Source: Thermothelomyces thermophilus ATCC 42464
Taxonomy: Eukaryota; Ascomycota; Sordariomycetes; Sordariales; Chaetomiaceae
Length of the DNA: 64,000 nt
Direction: 5' to 3'
Assembly: GCF_000226095.1 (NCBI RefSeq)
Contig: NC_016474.1
Coordinates: 4,774,001-4,838,000, forward strand
Positions 35,588 to 49,000 of the stretch are shown one piece after another; the first letter of the stretch is position 1, and the number at the start of each line of letters is the position of its first letter. The notes under the pieces were generated by a model, which was given only the letters and a program-made list of their open reading frames with translations, was not told the DNA's origin and searched no databases. Both the position numbers and the translations under genes were made by a program.

Positions 35588-38023
35588 ATAGTTCAGAACG
35601 GAGGTGACCTTAACCTTGACATCGATATAGCTACTAACGTCACGGCCGAATAGCTGCTTGCCTAGCTTAGTCAACTCTAGCAGCGGATCTAGGAGTTAGA
35701 CTAGAGAGATAAGGCTACTTAAGCTCGAATCAAGGAACTCGAGAACGGTAAAAAGTACTTGTAGAAACTAGTTAACAAGGCCTATACCAAAATCGAGGCA
35801 CTCGAGACTGCTAAAGCGAGCTATATCAAGATCGAACTACCTAGCAAATACGGAGGAACCAAGGAGGATCTTGTAGGATTCCTAATAAACCTCTAATCCT
35901 ACTTCTAGCTTAATAACGACAAGTTTCCGGATAATAAAGCCAAAGTTCTCTATATAGCTATGAGATTAGAGGGCAAGGCACTTAGATAGTTCAAGCCTAT
36001 ATAGAACGATTATCTCACTAAAGAAGACAAAGATAACTAAGACGCGTTTATATAAGCAGTCTTCCGATCTTATAACCGCTTTAAAGAAGAGCTTCGGAAG
36101 GTTTTTGGCAACAAAGACGAAAAGATCTATATATAAGAAAGACTCGCTAATCTCTAATAGACCAAGTTAGCAGCCTCTTATGCTATATAGTTTAGATAGG
36201 ACATGTTTAAGTCTTAGCTTAACGATAAGGCATTAATATAACTATTCTATAACGGCTTAAAGGAAAAGGTTAAAGACAAGCTATATAAGTACGATTAGCC
36301 TAAGACCCTAGACCAATACATTATATAGGCTATTAGAATCGATAATCGACTCTATATACGAGAGTAGTAGAAACAAGGTCGAATAAACAGAACCACGGTC
36401 AAGGCTAATGACAAGAAAAAGCGAGCATATATCAATACCTTGTATAGGATATACCCTAGAGCTATAGATATAGACATAGTATAGAAGCAGGACCAGAAGA
36501 AGACGTCTAAAGACAAGTCTAATGTCACCTACTATAACTATAGAAAGAAAGGGCACTATAAGCAAGAATATCGAAGCCTAAAGAAAGAGTAGAAGATAGT
36601 CCCTAGAAAGGAAATTACGGCTATTGACGAAACTACCAAGGATATTATCAAAGTAGCGGCCACGAGCTACAAAGACAGGGGCAGTGACACAGACAGTCCC
36701 GGACATAATAATAATGGTAAAAACGAACAAGCACCGTACTCTAAACTAGTCACTATAGACCTAGAGACAGGTCTCGCCGAATAGGACATAGCAGGAGAAT
36801 ATATACCGCCAGTTTTGATTCTCCTAGCCTTAAGATAGTAGGGTTTTATAGTCATATAAAGGCGGGATAGATCATAGATAACCGATACCTAAGGAATCGA
36901 AAGACCCGGACCTAATATTCTATTCCTCTAGGAACAAATCGAATGGTACCGTAATGAAGTTCTCTGGCTTAACACGGAACTATATAAACGGGATAGACAC
37001 TTGATTTGACTTGCCTAGTAGAGCGATAGAATAAGGGACAAAATAAGGGAACTCTGACATATCGTAGAAACCATTAAAGGAAAACAGCCTATAATATATA
37101 ATAGGCCTAATAGCTACGTCGAGTATCTTGATAGCTAGCAACTTAGTAATGATGTGTAGAACCTAGAATACTAGTTTATACGTGTAAACCGTAGAAAGGA
37201 TAAGTATATATAGGAAAGCTACTAGAAGAAATACTCCTATATTAGTACTAGAGTACCTACAGTCTATGTACAATAGGAAGGATTCGGGAAAGAATTCTAA
37301 TACCTTCTAGGCAACACTATACGACTGCACCTGCGACACGAGGCATATACGCAAGTGCCCTAGTTCTAGTATATGGTATATAAATGCCGATACTACTTCT
37401 ACGACAAATTCGAAAACAATCACTAGCCGACCCGACAAGGAAATAAGGATAGAAGCTTACACCCTATGGAATAGGTTTACAATATAGGAAACAGAGCGGC
37501 CAAATTGCTCTAGAAGATCGAAGCCCGTGATTTAGAAGGCATTACGATAGTTCTAAGACAAGCCTGGCCTAGGTACTACGGAACCGGACGAGACATATAG
37601 GACTCGTGCTAGAGCAACGATTACCTCTATTATACAGACAAAAAGAAATTACGAATTTAGGAGCTTCAGATGAAGCTATAATATGTATAATAGAAAACGG
37701 AACAGACCTAATGGTAGGAAGCCGCAAGTACTTAATAGCTTACGGAAATAAGTATAATTGACAAAGCTACTAGTAGCTAAATAACTAAAGAGGTTAGCAC
37801 TGACCTAGGAAACGGGTCAGGGCCCTTCGAGGGGCCTAGAAACCATTAATGCCTATATAGCGGTAGGTGGTAGTATAGTATAGGAGGAACTGGTATAAGA
37901 GACTACTATATCGAGACCTCCCGGTAGAAACATAGGAAATCGCCGTAATCTTTAGACGATGGCGGCAAGATAAGCGATTATAGATAATAGCATAATGGAA
38001 ATAGCACGAAATGCTCGTATTAG
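35588..38023 (+). pseudogene. gag: gag of B1
   Basis: 2436 nt, the same length as in A1 and B2. The start codon is ATA (35588-35590). Capsid-like domain in about 35,830-36,420; zinc knuckle near 36,530-36,570 with RKKGH intact and Cys partly Tyr. A Glu/Gln/Arg-rich extension runs to the TAG at 38021-38023. RIP stops are present but fewer than in A1. The minus-strand open frames at 36308-36565 and 36667-36855 are shadows. Confidence 0.82.
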
Positions 38024-41000
38024 TGGATAGTAAAGCAGAGATAAACCTGATTTCGCTAACGCTTATAAATTAGCTACAGATACCCTAGAGAATGAAGCAG
38101 AAGTATAGCATAGTCAAAGGGCTATTTCTAATGTAATAGGTATGTAGGGAGACCGAACCGATCGATATTACTATAGTAGGGAAGACTATAGTAGTCGTAT
38201 TTAGCATCGTAAATATAGGTAATAATAAAGATATAATATTAGGGTTACTATGGTATAAAGACTACGACCTAGACATTAGCTAGAAGAATAGTAGCTACCT
38301 ACAACCCCGAATAGAGTTATATTTAACTAGCAAGATAAGGAGTATATAAGGATTATAAGCAGATAATGCTTAGGGAAAAGCATATCCTATAGATCTACCG
38401 TAAGAGACGGATAGTAGTAGGCAGACTACTACGGACTCTAGAAGAGGCGGTATAACAACATTAATATCACGACAGAAGAAACGAGCTAAACCGCCGATAG
38501 CTATTCTCTCCGTTGACAAATGCGGAGTACTGCAATTAGAGTAGTAGGTTAAGATAGGAGAAATTGCCAGCATCGCTATAGACAGAACCAAGTTCGTATA
38601 CTACTAGAAAACTAAGAGACGAGATAAGATTAGGGAAGTACCAAAGGAATACGAAGAACACCTAGCATTCGAACCGAAACATCTAGAAGGATTACTAGAA
38701 CACGGCCTATAGGATCACGAGATTAAGCTTAAGGAAGGAGCACGACTGAAGTTCTTCAAGATTTACTATACGAGCTAGATATAGAACGAAGAACTTAAGC
38801 GATATTTAGAGGAGAACCTTTGAAGAGGATATATCTGCCTGTCGACATTGCTAGTAGGCTACCTAATCCTATTTATGCCTAAGAAAGACGGAAAGCTACG
38901 ATTATACGTTAACTATTGGTAACTTAATGAACAGACTATAAAAAACCAATACCTGTTACCACTGATCTTACGGCTCTAAGATCAGTTAGTAGGAGCCTAA
39001 TATTTTACGCATCTTGATTTACTATCTGCCTATAACTATATATAGATTAAAGAAGGCAATAAGTGGAAAACGGCCTTTAGGACACCCTATAGCCACTATA
39101 AGTACCTTATCATGCCATTTAGACTTACGAACACGCTAGTAACGTTCTAAGCCCTAATTAATTAAGCTATCCGACCCTTTCTCGACAAATTTACAGTATA
39201 TTATCTCAATAATATACTTATCTTCTCTAAGACAATAGACAAATACCGGAAGTATATAAAAGTAGTACTAGACGCGCTATATATATACAAGCTATTAGTC
39301 AATAAGGAAAAGAGCAAATTCTATATTAGGAAGATAGTCTTTTTAGGATATAAAATATCCCTAGGACAAATCCAGATAGAACCTTCAAAGATTAAAGCTA
39401 TTAAGAATTAGCTACGACCGACGTTAGTCATAGAAGTACAAAGCTTTATCGGATTTATAAACTTCTACTAGATATTTATTAGGAACTTTAGAGCGATCGT
39501 ACAACCTTTATACGAACTTACCAAGAAGAATACTAAATTCCAATAGGAAGAACAACACGAGTAAGCATTTACGTAGATCTGTAATGCCATTACTAAAGAC
39601 CTAGTACTAGTACTACTAGACCTTAAGAAGCCATTTAAGGTAGAAACGGACGCTTCAGACTATGCTATCGGAGGACAATTGGGATAATAAGACAGACAAG
39701 GAAAGCTATATCCTATAGCCTTCTTTTTAAAGAAGCTTAACAGACTATATCTCAATTATCTAATCTATAATAAGGAACTACTTACGATTATCGAAGCTTT
39801 CAAAGAATAGTGACTATACCTTAGTAGCACGATTAAACTAGTATAAGTATATATAGATTACAAGAATTTATAATACTTTATAACGATAAAAGAACTTAAT
39901 AGATGACAAATACGATGGGTAGAATTCCTCGCGGAATTTAACTTTGAGATCTGCTACAAGAAGGGTAAAGAGAACGTATAAGCAGACATCTTAAGCCGAT
40001 AAACAGATTATACGAAAGGACAAACGGAAACAATACTACCGTTATTTAAGGAACGAATAGATAGAACGCTACATTACAAAATATAGACACCTATAGAAGA
40101 TAATCTACTTAACTTATTCCTAGAATATTATACAATCTTTTAAGAAGAAAGGATCAACGAGATATAGTATTAAGTAGCACCTAGACCACTAATACCTAAT
40201 GAAGTGAAAGAAAAAGATAGGAAACTCTGGTACCGAGGCAAAGCGTATATCTACGACAAAGATCAACAGCTACGGATGATTTAAGAACTCTATAAGTCGA
40301 AACTCGGAGGACACAAAGGAGTCACGAAGACTATCGCACAAGTTAAGAAACATTACGACTTTCTATAGTTAATGGTATAAGTTAAGGAAGTTGTACGGAA
40401 CTATGACATTTACAACCGAAGCAAAACGGTACGATATAAGCCGTATAGGCTACTTTAGCCACTGCTAATAGCTAACAAACTATAGAGCTTAGTTACAATA
40501 GACTTTATTACAAAGCTACTAGAATCTAAGGATATAGCTATAGGAGTGACTTACAATAATATTCTTACTATAGTAGATCGCCTAACTAAGTAGGTATATT
40601 TCTTTCCCTATAAGGAGTCCTAGATAGTAGAACAGTTAGCAGATATAATCTATCGGCAAGTCGCATTAGTATACGCTTAGCTATAAGAATAGATTACCGA
40701 CAGAGACACCAAGTTCGTGTCAAAGTTCTAGCAAGTGTTAATGTAACAATTAGGCATTAATAGTAAGCTATTAACGGCATATTACCTACAGACTAATAGA
40801 CAAACGGAGTAACTAAACCAAGTTATCAAGCAGTATCTCTACTCTTATATTAACTACTAGTAAGATAACTAGGTCATACTATTACTAACAGTATAACTCA
40901 CTTATAATATAATACTAATAGAAACAACTAAAGTTACACCATTCTTTACAAATTATAGATATAAAGCAGACCTTAGGCAAGGACTAGAGGTTATAGTGCC

Positions 41001-41565
41001 AAGAGCAGTAGTTAAAGTAAAACAGATGTATACACTATATAATAAGCTTAAAAAGGAACTCGAGTTTATTAGAACCAGAATAAAGAACTACTATAACAAA
41101 CACAGGCTCGAGGGACCTTACCTAGAGAGGGGAGACAAAGTCTACCTGATCACACGAAACTTACAAACCAAACGACTAAATACGAAGCTAGACTTCAAGA
41201 AGGTTAGACCCTTCGTTATTAAAGAACGAATTTCGACATCTAACTATCGACTATTATTACCGTCATCTATATGACTATAGATAGATGTTTTTCATATTTT
41301 ACTTCTCGAACCAGCACCGAAAAACGCCAAGGTTGCTACGCACATCGAAGCAGAAGACGAGGAAGAAGAATAGGACGTCAAAGAAATTCTAGATTCACGT
41401 ATCATCAACGGAGAACTATAGTACCTAGTTAAGTAGCTCGATTTCGGACTAGAAGATAACTTATAGGAACTAGTTAAGAACTTAAACTGCCCTAAGAAAC
41501 TAGAATAGTTCTACCGGCAGAACCCGGATCGACTAAAGGAAAACCTAGGACAGAACCAAAGATGA
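38011..41565 (+). pseudogene. pol: pol of B1
   Basis: 3555 nt from the ATG overlapping the gag stop to a TGA at 41563-41565. Protease L-V-D-S at the N-terminus; RT near 39,200; RNase H E-T-D-A near 39,650; integrase with zinc finger near 40,310 and Asp site T-D-R-D-T-K-F near 40,700. The integrase C-terminus is open from 40,996 to 41,274 (K-N-Y-Y-N-K-H and L-E-R-G-D-K-V-Y motifs, the GPY/F-type region). A chromodomain at about 41,370-41,520 carries I-L-D-S-R and Y-L-V-K. About 1184 residues. Its last 74 nt overlap the antisense gene. Confidence 0.87.
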
Positions 41566-42004
41566 CACCCTAGTCGACAGCATCGGCGGCATCATTAATC
41601 TCTGACGAGGGCATACCTTGTAAGCTTTTTAGACAACTCGCACTAAGCTTCTTCTAGATAGCATTAGGATTTATCTAGCTCAAGCTTAGCACGACATTTA
41701 GCATCCTTAATACAATGCTACTCCTAAAGAATATAATCTACTAGAATAAATATCAAGAATCACACTTAAAAAAAAAAAAAAGGAAAACAAGCTTACAGGA
41801 AGAAAGCAAGACGCCCGAGCCATCGCAAGAATGACCTCGACAAACGTAGGCCTCGTAACGCTTTGTACACGCGACCATTTTATAGACAAGACCTTGTGAT
41901 ACGTACCAAGAGCAAGGCATAACAACAAAACCGTTCTTAGCGATATTCTGAGCAAGGGAAGCATAGTAACGTGTAGAATGCGACTTCCGTTTCTCTACCG
42001 GCAT
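41492..42004 (-). pseudogene. Antisense Zn2Cys6-like gene of B1, coiled coil partly deleted
   Basis: The ATG at 42004 opens exon 1. Cluster positions are residues 31 (Cys), 34, 41, 50, 53 (Tyr) and 60 (Cys), spacing x2, x6, x8, x2, x6, and the next residues are D-G. Exon 1 is open throughout. The intron at 41796-41741 (56 nt) starts GTAAGC and ends TTCTAG, with a 14-base poly-T run inside. Exon 2 continues in phase but lacks about 135 bp of coiled-coil code found in B2 (join near 41,630), leaving a non-integral spliced length. The stop aligned to B2 is at 41494-41492. Convergent with pol. Best preserved copy of the cluster. Confidence 0.78.
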
Positions 42005-42130
42005 CTTGTTAACATAGCGACCGTAACGTAGAAACAGGAAGAATGTAGTACTTACAAGCGAAGGGTATTAGCACTATTTGAAATGGCCTAAGAGGGCTTT
42101 CGAGTCAAAAGCCTTAAAGGAGGGGCATCG

Positions 42131-42576
42131 TGTCATGGATAAGTATATGGACGGCCTGACAGGCTGTAGCCAGGACGTAGGACATTCCGATAGCTAATCA
42201 CTTAACGGACTAATCAGAATATTATCACTGCTAAGACTAAGGTCTTCACTAGTAATAATAACATGTCACCGTCGATAACGCAGAATCACAGAGTAAAAGG
42301 AGGAATAGTACTAGTGATAACTATTGAAGAGGGACAGACAATTGTATATATATAGCTAGCCAGTTACTCGTTAGGTGGACTCTGAGAGTTCACTAGTGGT
42401 AACAATCACAATCACAGTACTCGTATAAGCATTGCTGATTACTGTGAGAGACAACTCTAAGTGTTGTTATGAACCCTTTAGCTTTACCGAATCCCTCAGA
42501 CGACCTGCCTGCCTGTCCTGCTTAATCTACCTTTGTCTGAACCCTTTTAGAAGAAGTCTGAGCTGGGTTTGTCACA
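42131..42576 (+). repeat. 3' LTR of B1
   Basis: 446 bp, starting TGTCATGG and ending GTCACA, followed by GTTAA. Contains TATATATATA (42345-42354) and AGTGGTAACAA (42395-42405, intact partner of the PBS). Confidence 0.92.
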
Positions 42577-43152
42577 GTTAATAGTTTCCGGGCCCCTCGA
42601 AAGGCCTTAACCCATTTTCTAGGTTAGTGCTAACCTCTTTAGTTATTTGGCTAATAACGGCTTCGTTAATTGTACTCATTTCTGTAAGCCATTAAGTGCT
42701 TATAGCTTCCTACCATTAAGTCTATTTTACTTTTCGTTATATATACTATAGCTTTATCTAAAGCTCCTAAATTCGCGATTTCTTTTTGTCCACGTAATAG
42801 AGGCAATCGTTACTCTAGTACGAGTCCTATATATCTTGTCTTATTCCGTGGTACCTAGGCTAGGCTCGTTTTAAAACTATCGTAATACCTTCTAAATCAC
42901 AGGCTTCGATCTTCTAGAGCAATTCGGCCACTCTATTCCCTACATTATAAACCTATTCTATAGGGTAGAGGCTTCTGTCCTTATTTCCTTATCAGGTCGG
43001 CTAGTAATTATTTTTAAATTTGTTATAGAAGTAATATTAGCATTTATATACTATATACTAGAACTAAGGCACTTACGTATATACCTTATATTAAGGGTAT
43101 AGTTATATAGCATTGCCTAGGAGGTATTAGAATTCTTTCCTAAATCCTTCCT

Positions 43153-43580
43153 TGTCACGGAAATATACATATAGGACGCCGCCTAAGCTGCCTCCCTAAC
43201 AGGCCAATAGGACAGCAGGAATAATAGGCTAATTAGGACAGGATCACACTTAGCAAGAAATGATCCTAGCAAAGGATCACTAGCTCACGATATAAGCCAG
43301 GTAAGCTAGTATAGAGGATCACCACGACCATTAATAATCCTAGGATTATATATATATATAGATAGTCACTCGTTATAGTAGACTCTAGGAGTTTACCAGT
43401 GATAGTAACTTACAATCACAGTACTTATACCAAGCATCGTTAACTACTATAAGGGATAACTCTAGTATTATTATAAACCCTTTAGCTTTACCAAATCCCT
43501 TAGACAACCTATATACCTGTCTTGCTTAATCTACCTTCGTCTAAACCCTTTTAGAAGAAGTCTAAGTTAGGTTTATTATA
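43153..43580 (+). repeat. 5' LTR of A2
   Basis: A-type LTR beginning TGTCACGGAAATATACATAT. Holds the inverted repeats TGATCC...GGATCA and CTAGCTCAC...GTAAGCTAG, a TATA run at 43346-43360 and AGTGATAGTAA at 43398-43408 (putative R start). The PBS follows at 43583-43593 (TTGCTATTACT). Confidence 0.92.
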
Positions 43581-43607
43581 CGTTGCTATTACTCTCTTTG
43601 TTCTATT

Positions 43608-46041
43608 ATAGTTTAGGACGAAGGCAATTTTGACCTCGACATCGATATAGCTACTAACATTATAGCCGAATAGCTGCTTACCTAGCTTAGTTAACTCTAG
43701 TAGCAGATTTAGGAGTTAGACTAGAGAGATAAGGTTGCTTAAGCTTAGATTAAGGAACTCGAGAACGGCGAAAAGCACTTATAGAAGCTAGTTAACGAGG
43801 CCTATGCCAAAATTAAGGCACTCGAAGGCACCAAAGCGAGCCGCATTAAGATCGAACTACCTGGCAAATATAGAGGAACTAAGGAGGATCTTATAGGATT
43901 CCTAACGAACCTCTGATCCTACTTCCGGCTTAATGACGACAGGTTTCCAAATAATAAAGCTAAAGTCCTCTATATAGCTATAAGACTAAAGGGTAAGGTA
44001 CTTAGATAGTTCGAGCCTATATAGAATGACTATCTTACTAAGGAAGATAAAGACGACCGAGACGCGTTTATATAGGTAGTCTTTTGATCTTATGACTATT
44101 TTGAAGAAGAGCTTTAGAAGGTTTTTGGTGATAAAGACGAGAAGATTTATATATAAGAAAGACTTGCTAATCTCTAATAGACTAAGTTAATAGCCTCTTA
44201 TACTATATAGTTTAGATTAGATGCTTAAGTCTTAGTTTAATAATAAGGCGTTAATGTAACTATTCCATAATAGCTTAAAGGAAAAGGTTAAAGATAAGCT
44301 ATATAAGTATAACCAGCCTAAGACCCTAGATAAAGATATTATATAGGCCATTAGAATCAATAATCGACTCCATATATAAGAGTAGTAAAAACGAGGTTAG
44401 ATAAATAGAACTATAGTTAAGGCTAATGACAAGAAAAAACAAGTATACATTAGCACCTTGTATAGGATATATCCTAGAGCTATAGATATAGACGTAGCAT
44501 AGAAGCAGGACTAAAAGAAGATAACTAAAGACAAGTCTAATGTTACCTACCATAACTATAGAAAGAAAGGGCACTATAAGCGAGAATATCGAAGCCTAAC
44601 GAAAGAATAAAAGATAGTCCCTAGAAAGGAAATTACGGCTATCGACGAAACTACTAAGGATGTTATCAAAGTAGCAGCTACGAGCTACAAAGATAGGGAT
44701 AGCGACACGGACAGTCTTAGATATGACGGCGATGGTAAAGACGAATAAGCACCAGACTCCAAACTAGTCACGGTAGACCTAGAGACAGGTCTTGCCAAAT
44801 AGGACATAGTAGGAGAGTATATACTACTAATTTTGATTCTCCTAGCCTTAAGGCAATGGGGTTTCATAGTTATATAGAGGTAGGATAGATTATGGACGAC
44901 TAATACCTAAGGAATTAAGAGACCTAGACCTAATATTCTATTCCTCTAGGAATGAATTGAATAGTACTATAATAAAGTTTTCTAGCTTAATATAGAACTA
45001 TACGAATAGGATAGACGCTTGATTTGACTTGCCTAGTAGAGCGATAAGATAAGGGACGAGATAAGGGAACTCTAACGTATCGTAGAAACCATTAGAGAAG
45101 AACGGTCTATAATATACGATAGGCTTAATAGCTATGCCGAGTATTTTGACGATTAGTAACTTAGCTATAACGTACGGAACCCCAAGTACTAGTTTATACG
45201 CACAAACCGTGGAAAAGACGAACGTATATAGGAAAACTACCATAAGAAATACTCCTACCTTAGCATTAGAGTACCTATAGTCTATATATAGTAAGAAGGA
45301 TTTAGAAAAGAATTCTAATACCTTCTAGGTAACGCTACGTAACTATACCCGTAACACGAGGTATATATACAAGTGCCCTAGTTCTAATGTATATTATATA
45401 AATGCTAATACCACTTTTACGACAAATTCGAAAACAATCACTAGCCGACCCGACAAGGAAATGAGGATAGAAGCCTCTACCCTATGGAATAGGTCTATAA
45501 TGTAGGAAATAGAGCGGCCAAATTGCTTTAGAAGATCGAAGCCTATAATCTAGAAGGCATTATAGTAGTTCTAAAACGAGCCTAGCCTAGGTACTACAGA
45601 ACAGGACAAGATATATAGGGCTTGTACTAGAGTAATGATTACCTCTACTATATAGACGAAAAGAAATCGCGAATTTGGGAACTTTAGATAAAGCTATAGT
45701 ACATACAACGGAAAGCAGAACAGACCTGATAGTAGGAAGCTGTAAGCACTTAATGGCTTACAGAAATAAGCACGATTAACAAAGCTACTATTAACTAAAT
45801 AACTAAAGAGGTTAGCATTGACCTAGGAAATAGGTTAGGGCCCTTTAAGGGGCCTAAAAACCATCAACGCCTGTATAGTGGCAAGTGGTAGTGTAGTATA
45901 GGAGGAACAAGCGTAAGAGACTACTATATCGAGACCCCCTGGCAGAAACATAGGAAATTGCTGCAATCTTTAGACGACGGTAGCAAGACAAGCGACTATA
46001 GATAATAGTATAATAGAGATAGCACGAAATGCTTATACTAG
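43608..46041 (+). pseudogene. gag: gag of A2 with small deletion
   Basis: Same layout as the other gag copies but 2434 nt, two fewer. The difference sits near 44,215-44,222, where A1 has AGATAGGACAT and A2 AGATTAGAT-like sequence. The start codon is ATA. The capsid-like region precedes the zinc knuckle near 44,560-44,590, and the long extension ends at a TAG at 46039-46041. Damaged by both RIP and the frameshift. Confidence 0.78.
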
Positions 46042-49000
46042 TAGATAGTAAAGCAGAGATAAACCTAATTTTGCCGATGCTTGTAAATTAGCTATAAATA
46101 CTCTAGAGAATAAAGCGGAAGCATAGTATAGTCAAAGGGCCATTTCTAATATAATAGGTATATAGGGAGACCGAACCAATTAACATTACTATAGTAAGGA
46201 AGACTATAATAGTCGTATTTAGTATTATAGATATAGGTAACGATAAAGATATAATATTAGGGTTACTATAATATGAAGATTATAACCCGGACATTAGCTA
46301 GAAGAATAGTAGCTACCTATAACCCTAAACGGAGTCGTATTCAACTAGCAAGATAAGGAGTATACAAGGATTATAAGCAGACGATGCTTAAGGGAAGGCA
46401 TATCCTACGGATCTACCGTAAGAGACAGACAATGGTAGGTAGACCACTATAGACTCTAGAAGAAGCGGTATAACGATACCAACGTTATAATAGGAGGAAT
46501 AAGCTAAACTGCCGATAGCTATTCTCTCTATTAATAAATACAGAGCACTATAACTAGAGTAGTAGGTTAAGATAGAAGAAATCGCTAGTATCGCTATAGA
46601 CAGAACCAAGTTCGTATATTATTAGAAAGCCGAGAGACGAGACGAGACTAGGAAAGTACCAAAGGAATACAAAGGACACCTAGCATTCGAACCGAAGTAT
46701 CTAGAAGGATTACCAGAGCACGGCCTATAGGATTACAAGATTAAGCTTAAGGAAGGAGCATAATTAAAGTTCTTTAAGATTTACTATACGAGCTAGATAT
46801 AGAACGAAGAACTTAAGCAATATTTAGAGGAGAACCTTTGAAGAGGATATATCTGCCTATCGACATTGCTAGTAGGCTATCTAATCCTATTTATGCCTAA
46901 GAAAGACGGAAAGCTATAGTTATACGTTAACTATCAGTAACTTAATAAACAGACCGTGAAAAACCGATACCCGTTACTGCTAATCTTATAGCTCTAAGAT
47001 CAGTTAGTAGGAGCCTAATATTTTACATGTCTTGACTTGCTATCGGCCTACAACTATATATAGATTAAAGAAGGCGACAAGTGGAAAACGGCCTTTAGGA
47101 CACCCTATAGCTACTACGAGTACCTCGTTATGCTATTCGGACTTATAAACGCGCTAGTAACGTTCTAAGCCCTAATTGATTAAGCTATCTAACCCTTTCT
47201 CGACAAATTTATAGTATATTATCTTGACGATATACTTATCTTCTCTAAGACAATAGACGAACACTAGAAGTACGTAAGAGTAGTATTAGACGCGTTATAT
47301 ATATATAAGCTATTAGTTAACAAGGAAAAGAGCAAATTCTACGTTAGGAAGATAGTATTTTTAGGATATAAGATATCCCTAGGACAAATCTAGATAGAAC
47401 CTTTAAAGGTCAAAGCTATCAAGGATTAGCTATGACCGACATTAGTTACGGAAGTACGAAGTTTCATCGGATTTGCGAACTTCTATTAGATGTTTATTAG
47501 GAACTTCGGAGCGATCGTATAACCTTTGTACGAACTTACGAAGAAGAACGCTAAATTCTAATAGGAAGAGTAATATAAGTAAGCATTTACGTAGATCTGC
47601 GACGCTATTATTAAAGATCTAGTACTAGTGCTACTAGACCCTAAGAAGCTATTTGAAATAGAAACGGACGCTTTAGACTATACTATTGGAGGATAATTAG
47701 GATAACAAGACGAACAAGGGAAGCTATATCCTATAGCCTTCTTTTTAAAGAAGCTCGATAGACTATATCTTAATTATCTAATCTATAACAAAGAACTACT
47801 TACGATTATTAAAGCTTTTGAGGAATAGCGACTATACCTTAGTGGCATGATCGAACTAGTATAAGTATATACAGATCATAAGAATTTGCAATACTTTACG
47901 ACGACAAAGGAGCTTAACGGACGACAAATACGATAGGTAGAATTCCTTGTAGAATTCAATTTTGAGATCTGCTATAAGAAGGGCAAAGAGAACGTACAAG
48001 CAGACGTCTTAAGCCGACGAACGAATCATATAGAAGGACAAACGGAAATAACGCCACTATTATTCAAGGAACGAATAGACAGAACGCTATATTATAAAAC
48101 GTAGATACCTATAGAAGATGATCTACTCGACTTGTTCCTAGAATATTATATAATCTTTCGAGAAGAAAGGATTAACAAGGTATAGTATTAAGTAATACCC
48201 GGACTAGCAGTACCTGACGAAGTAAAAGAAAAAGATAGGAAACTCTAGTACCAAGGCAAAGTATATATCTACGATAGGGATTAATAGCTACGAATGATTC
48301 GAGAACTCTACAAGTCAAAACTCGGAGGATATAAAGGAGTTATAAAGACTGTCGTACAAGTTAAGAAACACTACGACTTTCTATAGTTAACGATACGAGT
48401 TAAGGAAGTCGTATAGAGCTATGACATCTGTAATCGAAGCAAAACGGTACGACATAAGCTATATAGGCTACTTTAGCCACTGCTAATAGCTGACAAACTA
48501 TAGAGTTTAGTTACGATAGACTTTATTATAAAGCTACTAGAATCTAAGGACACGGCCATAGGGGTAATCTACGATAGTATTCTCATTATAGTAGACTACC
48601 TAACTAAATAGGTATACTTCTTTCCCTATAAGGAGTCCTAGACAGCTAAACAGTTAGTAGACGTAATCTATTGGTAAGTTACATTAGTATATACTTGGCC
48701 GTAAGAATGGATCACTAACAGAGATACCAAGTTTGTATCGAAGTTCTAGTAAGCGTTAATACAACGATTAGGCATTAATAGCAAGCTATTAACGGCATAT
48801 TACCTATAAATCGACGGATAAACGGAATGATTAAATTAAGTTATTAAGCAATACCTCCGTTCTTACATTAACTACTAGCAAGACGACTAGGTCATACTAT
48901 TACTAATAGTATAACTCGCTTATAATATAATACTAACAGAAATAACTAAAGTTATACCGTTCTTTACAAACTATAGATATAAAGCAGACCTTAGGCAAGG

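Larger units (their letters stand above)
35115..42576 (+). mobile_element. Element B1: family-B chromovirus, complete, inserted in A3
   Basis: LTRs 35115-35560 and 42131-42576, both 446 bp, with target duplication GTTAA at 35110-35114 and 42577-42581. The interior is homologous to family A, but the U3 half of the LTR and the region after pol differ. Less RIPed than A1 or A3. Structure: PBS, gag, pol, antisense gene, PPT. Confidence 0.95.
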
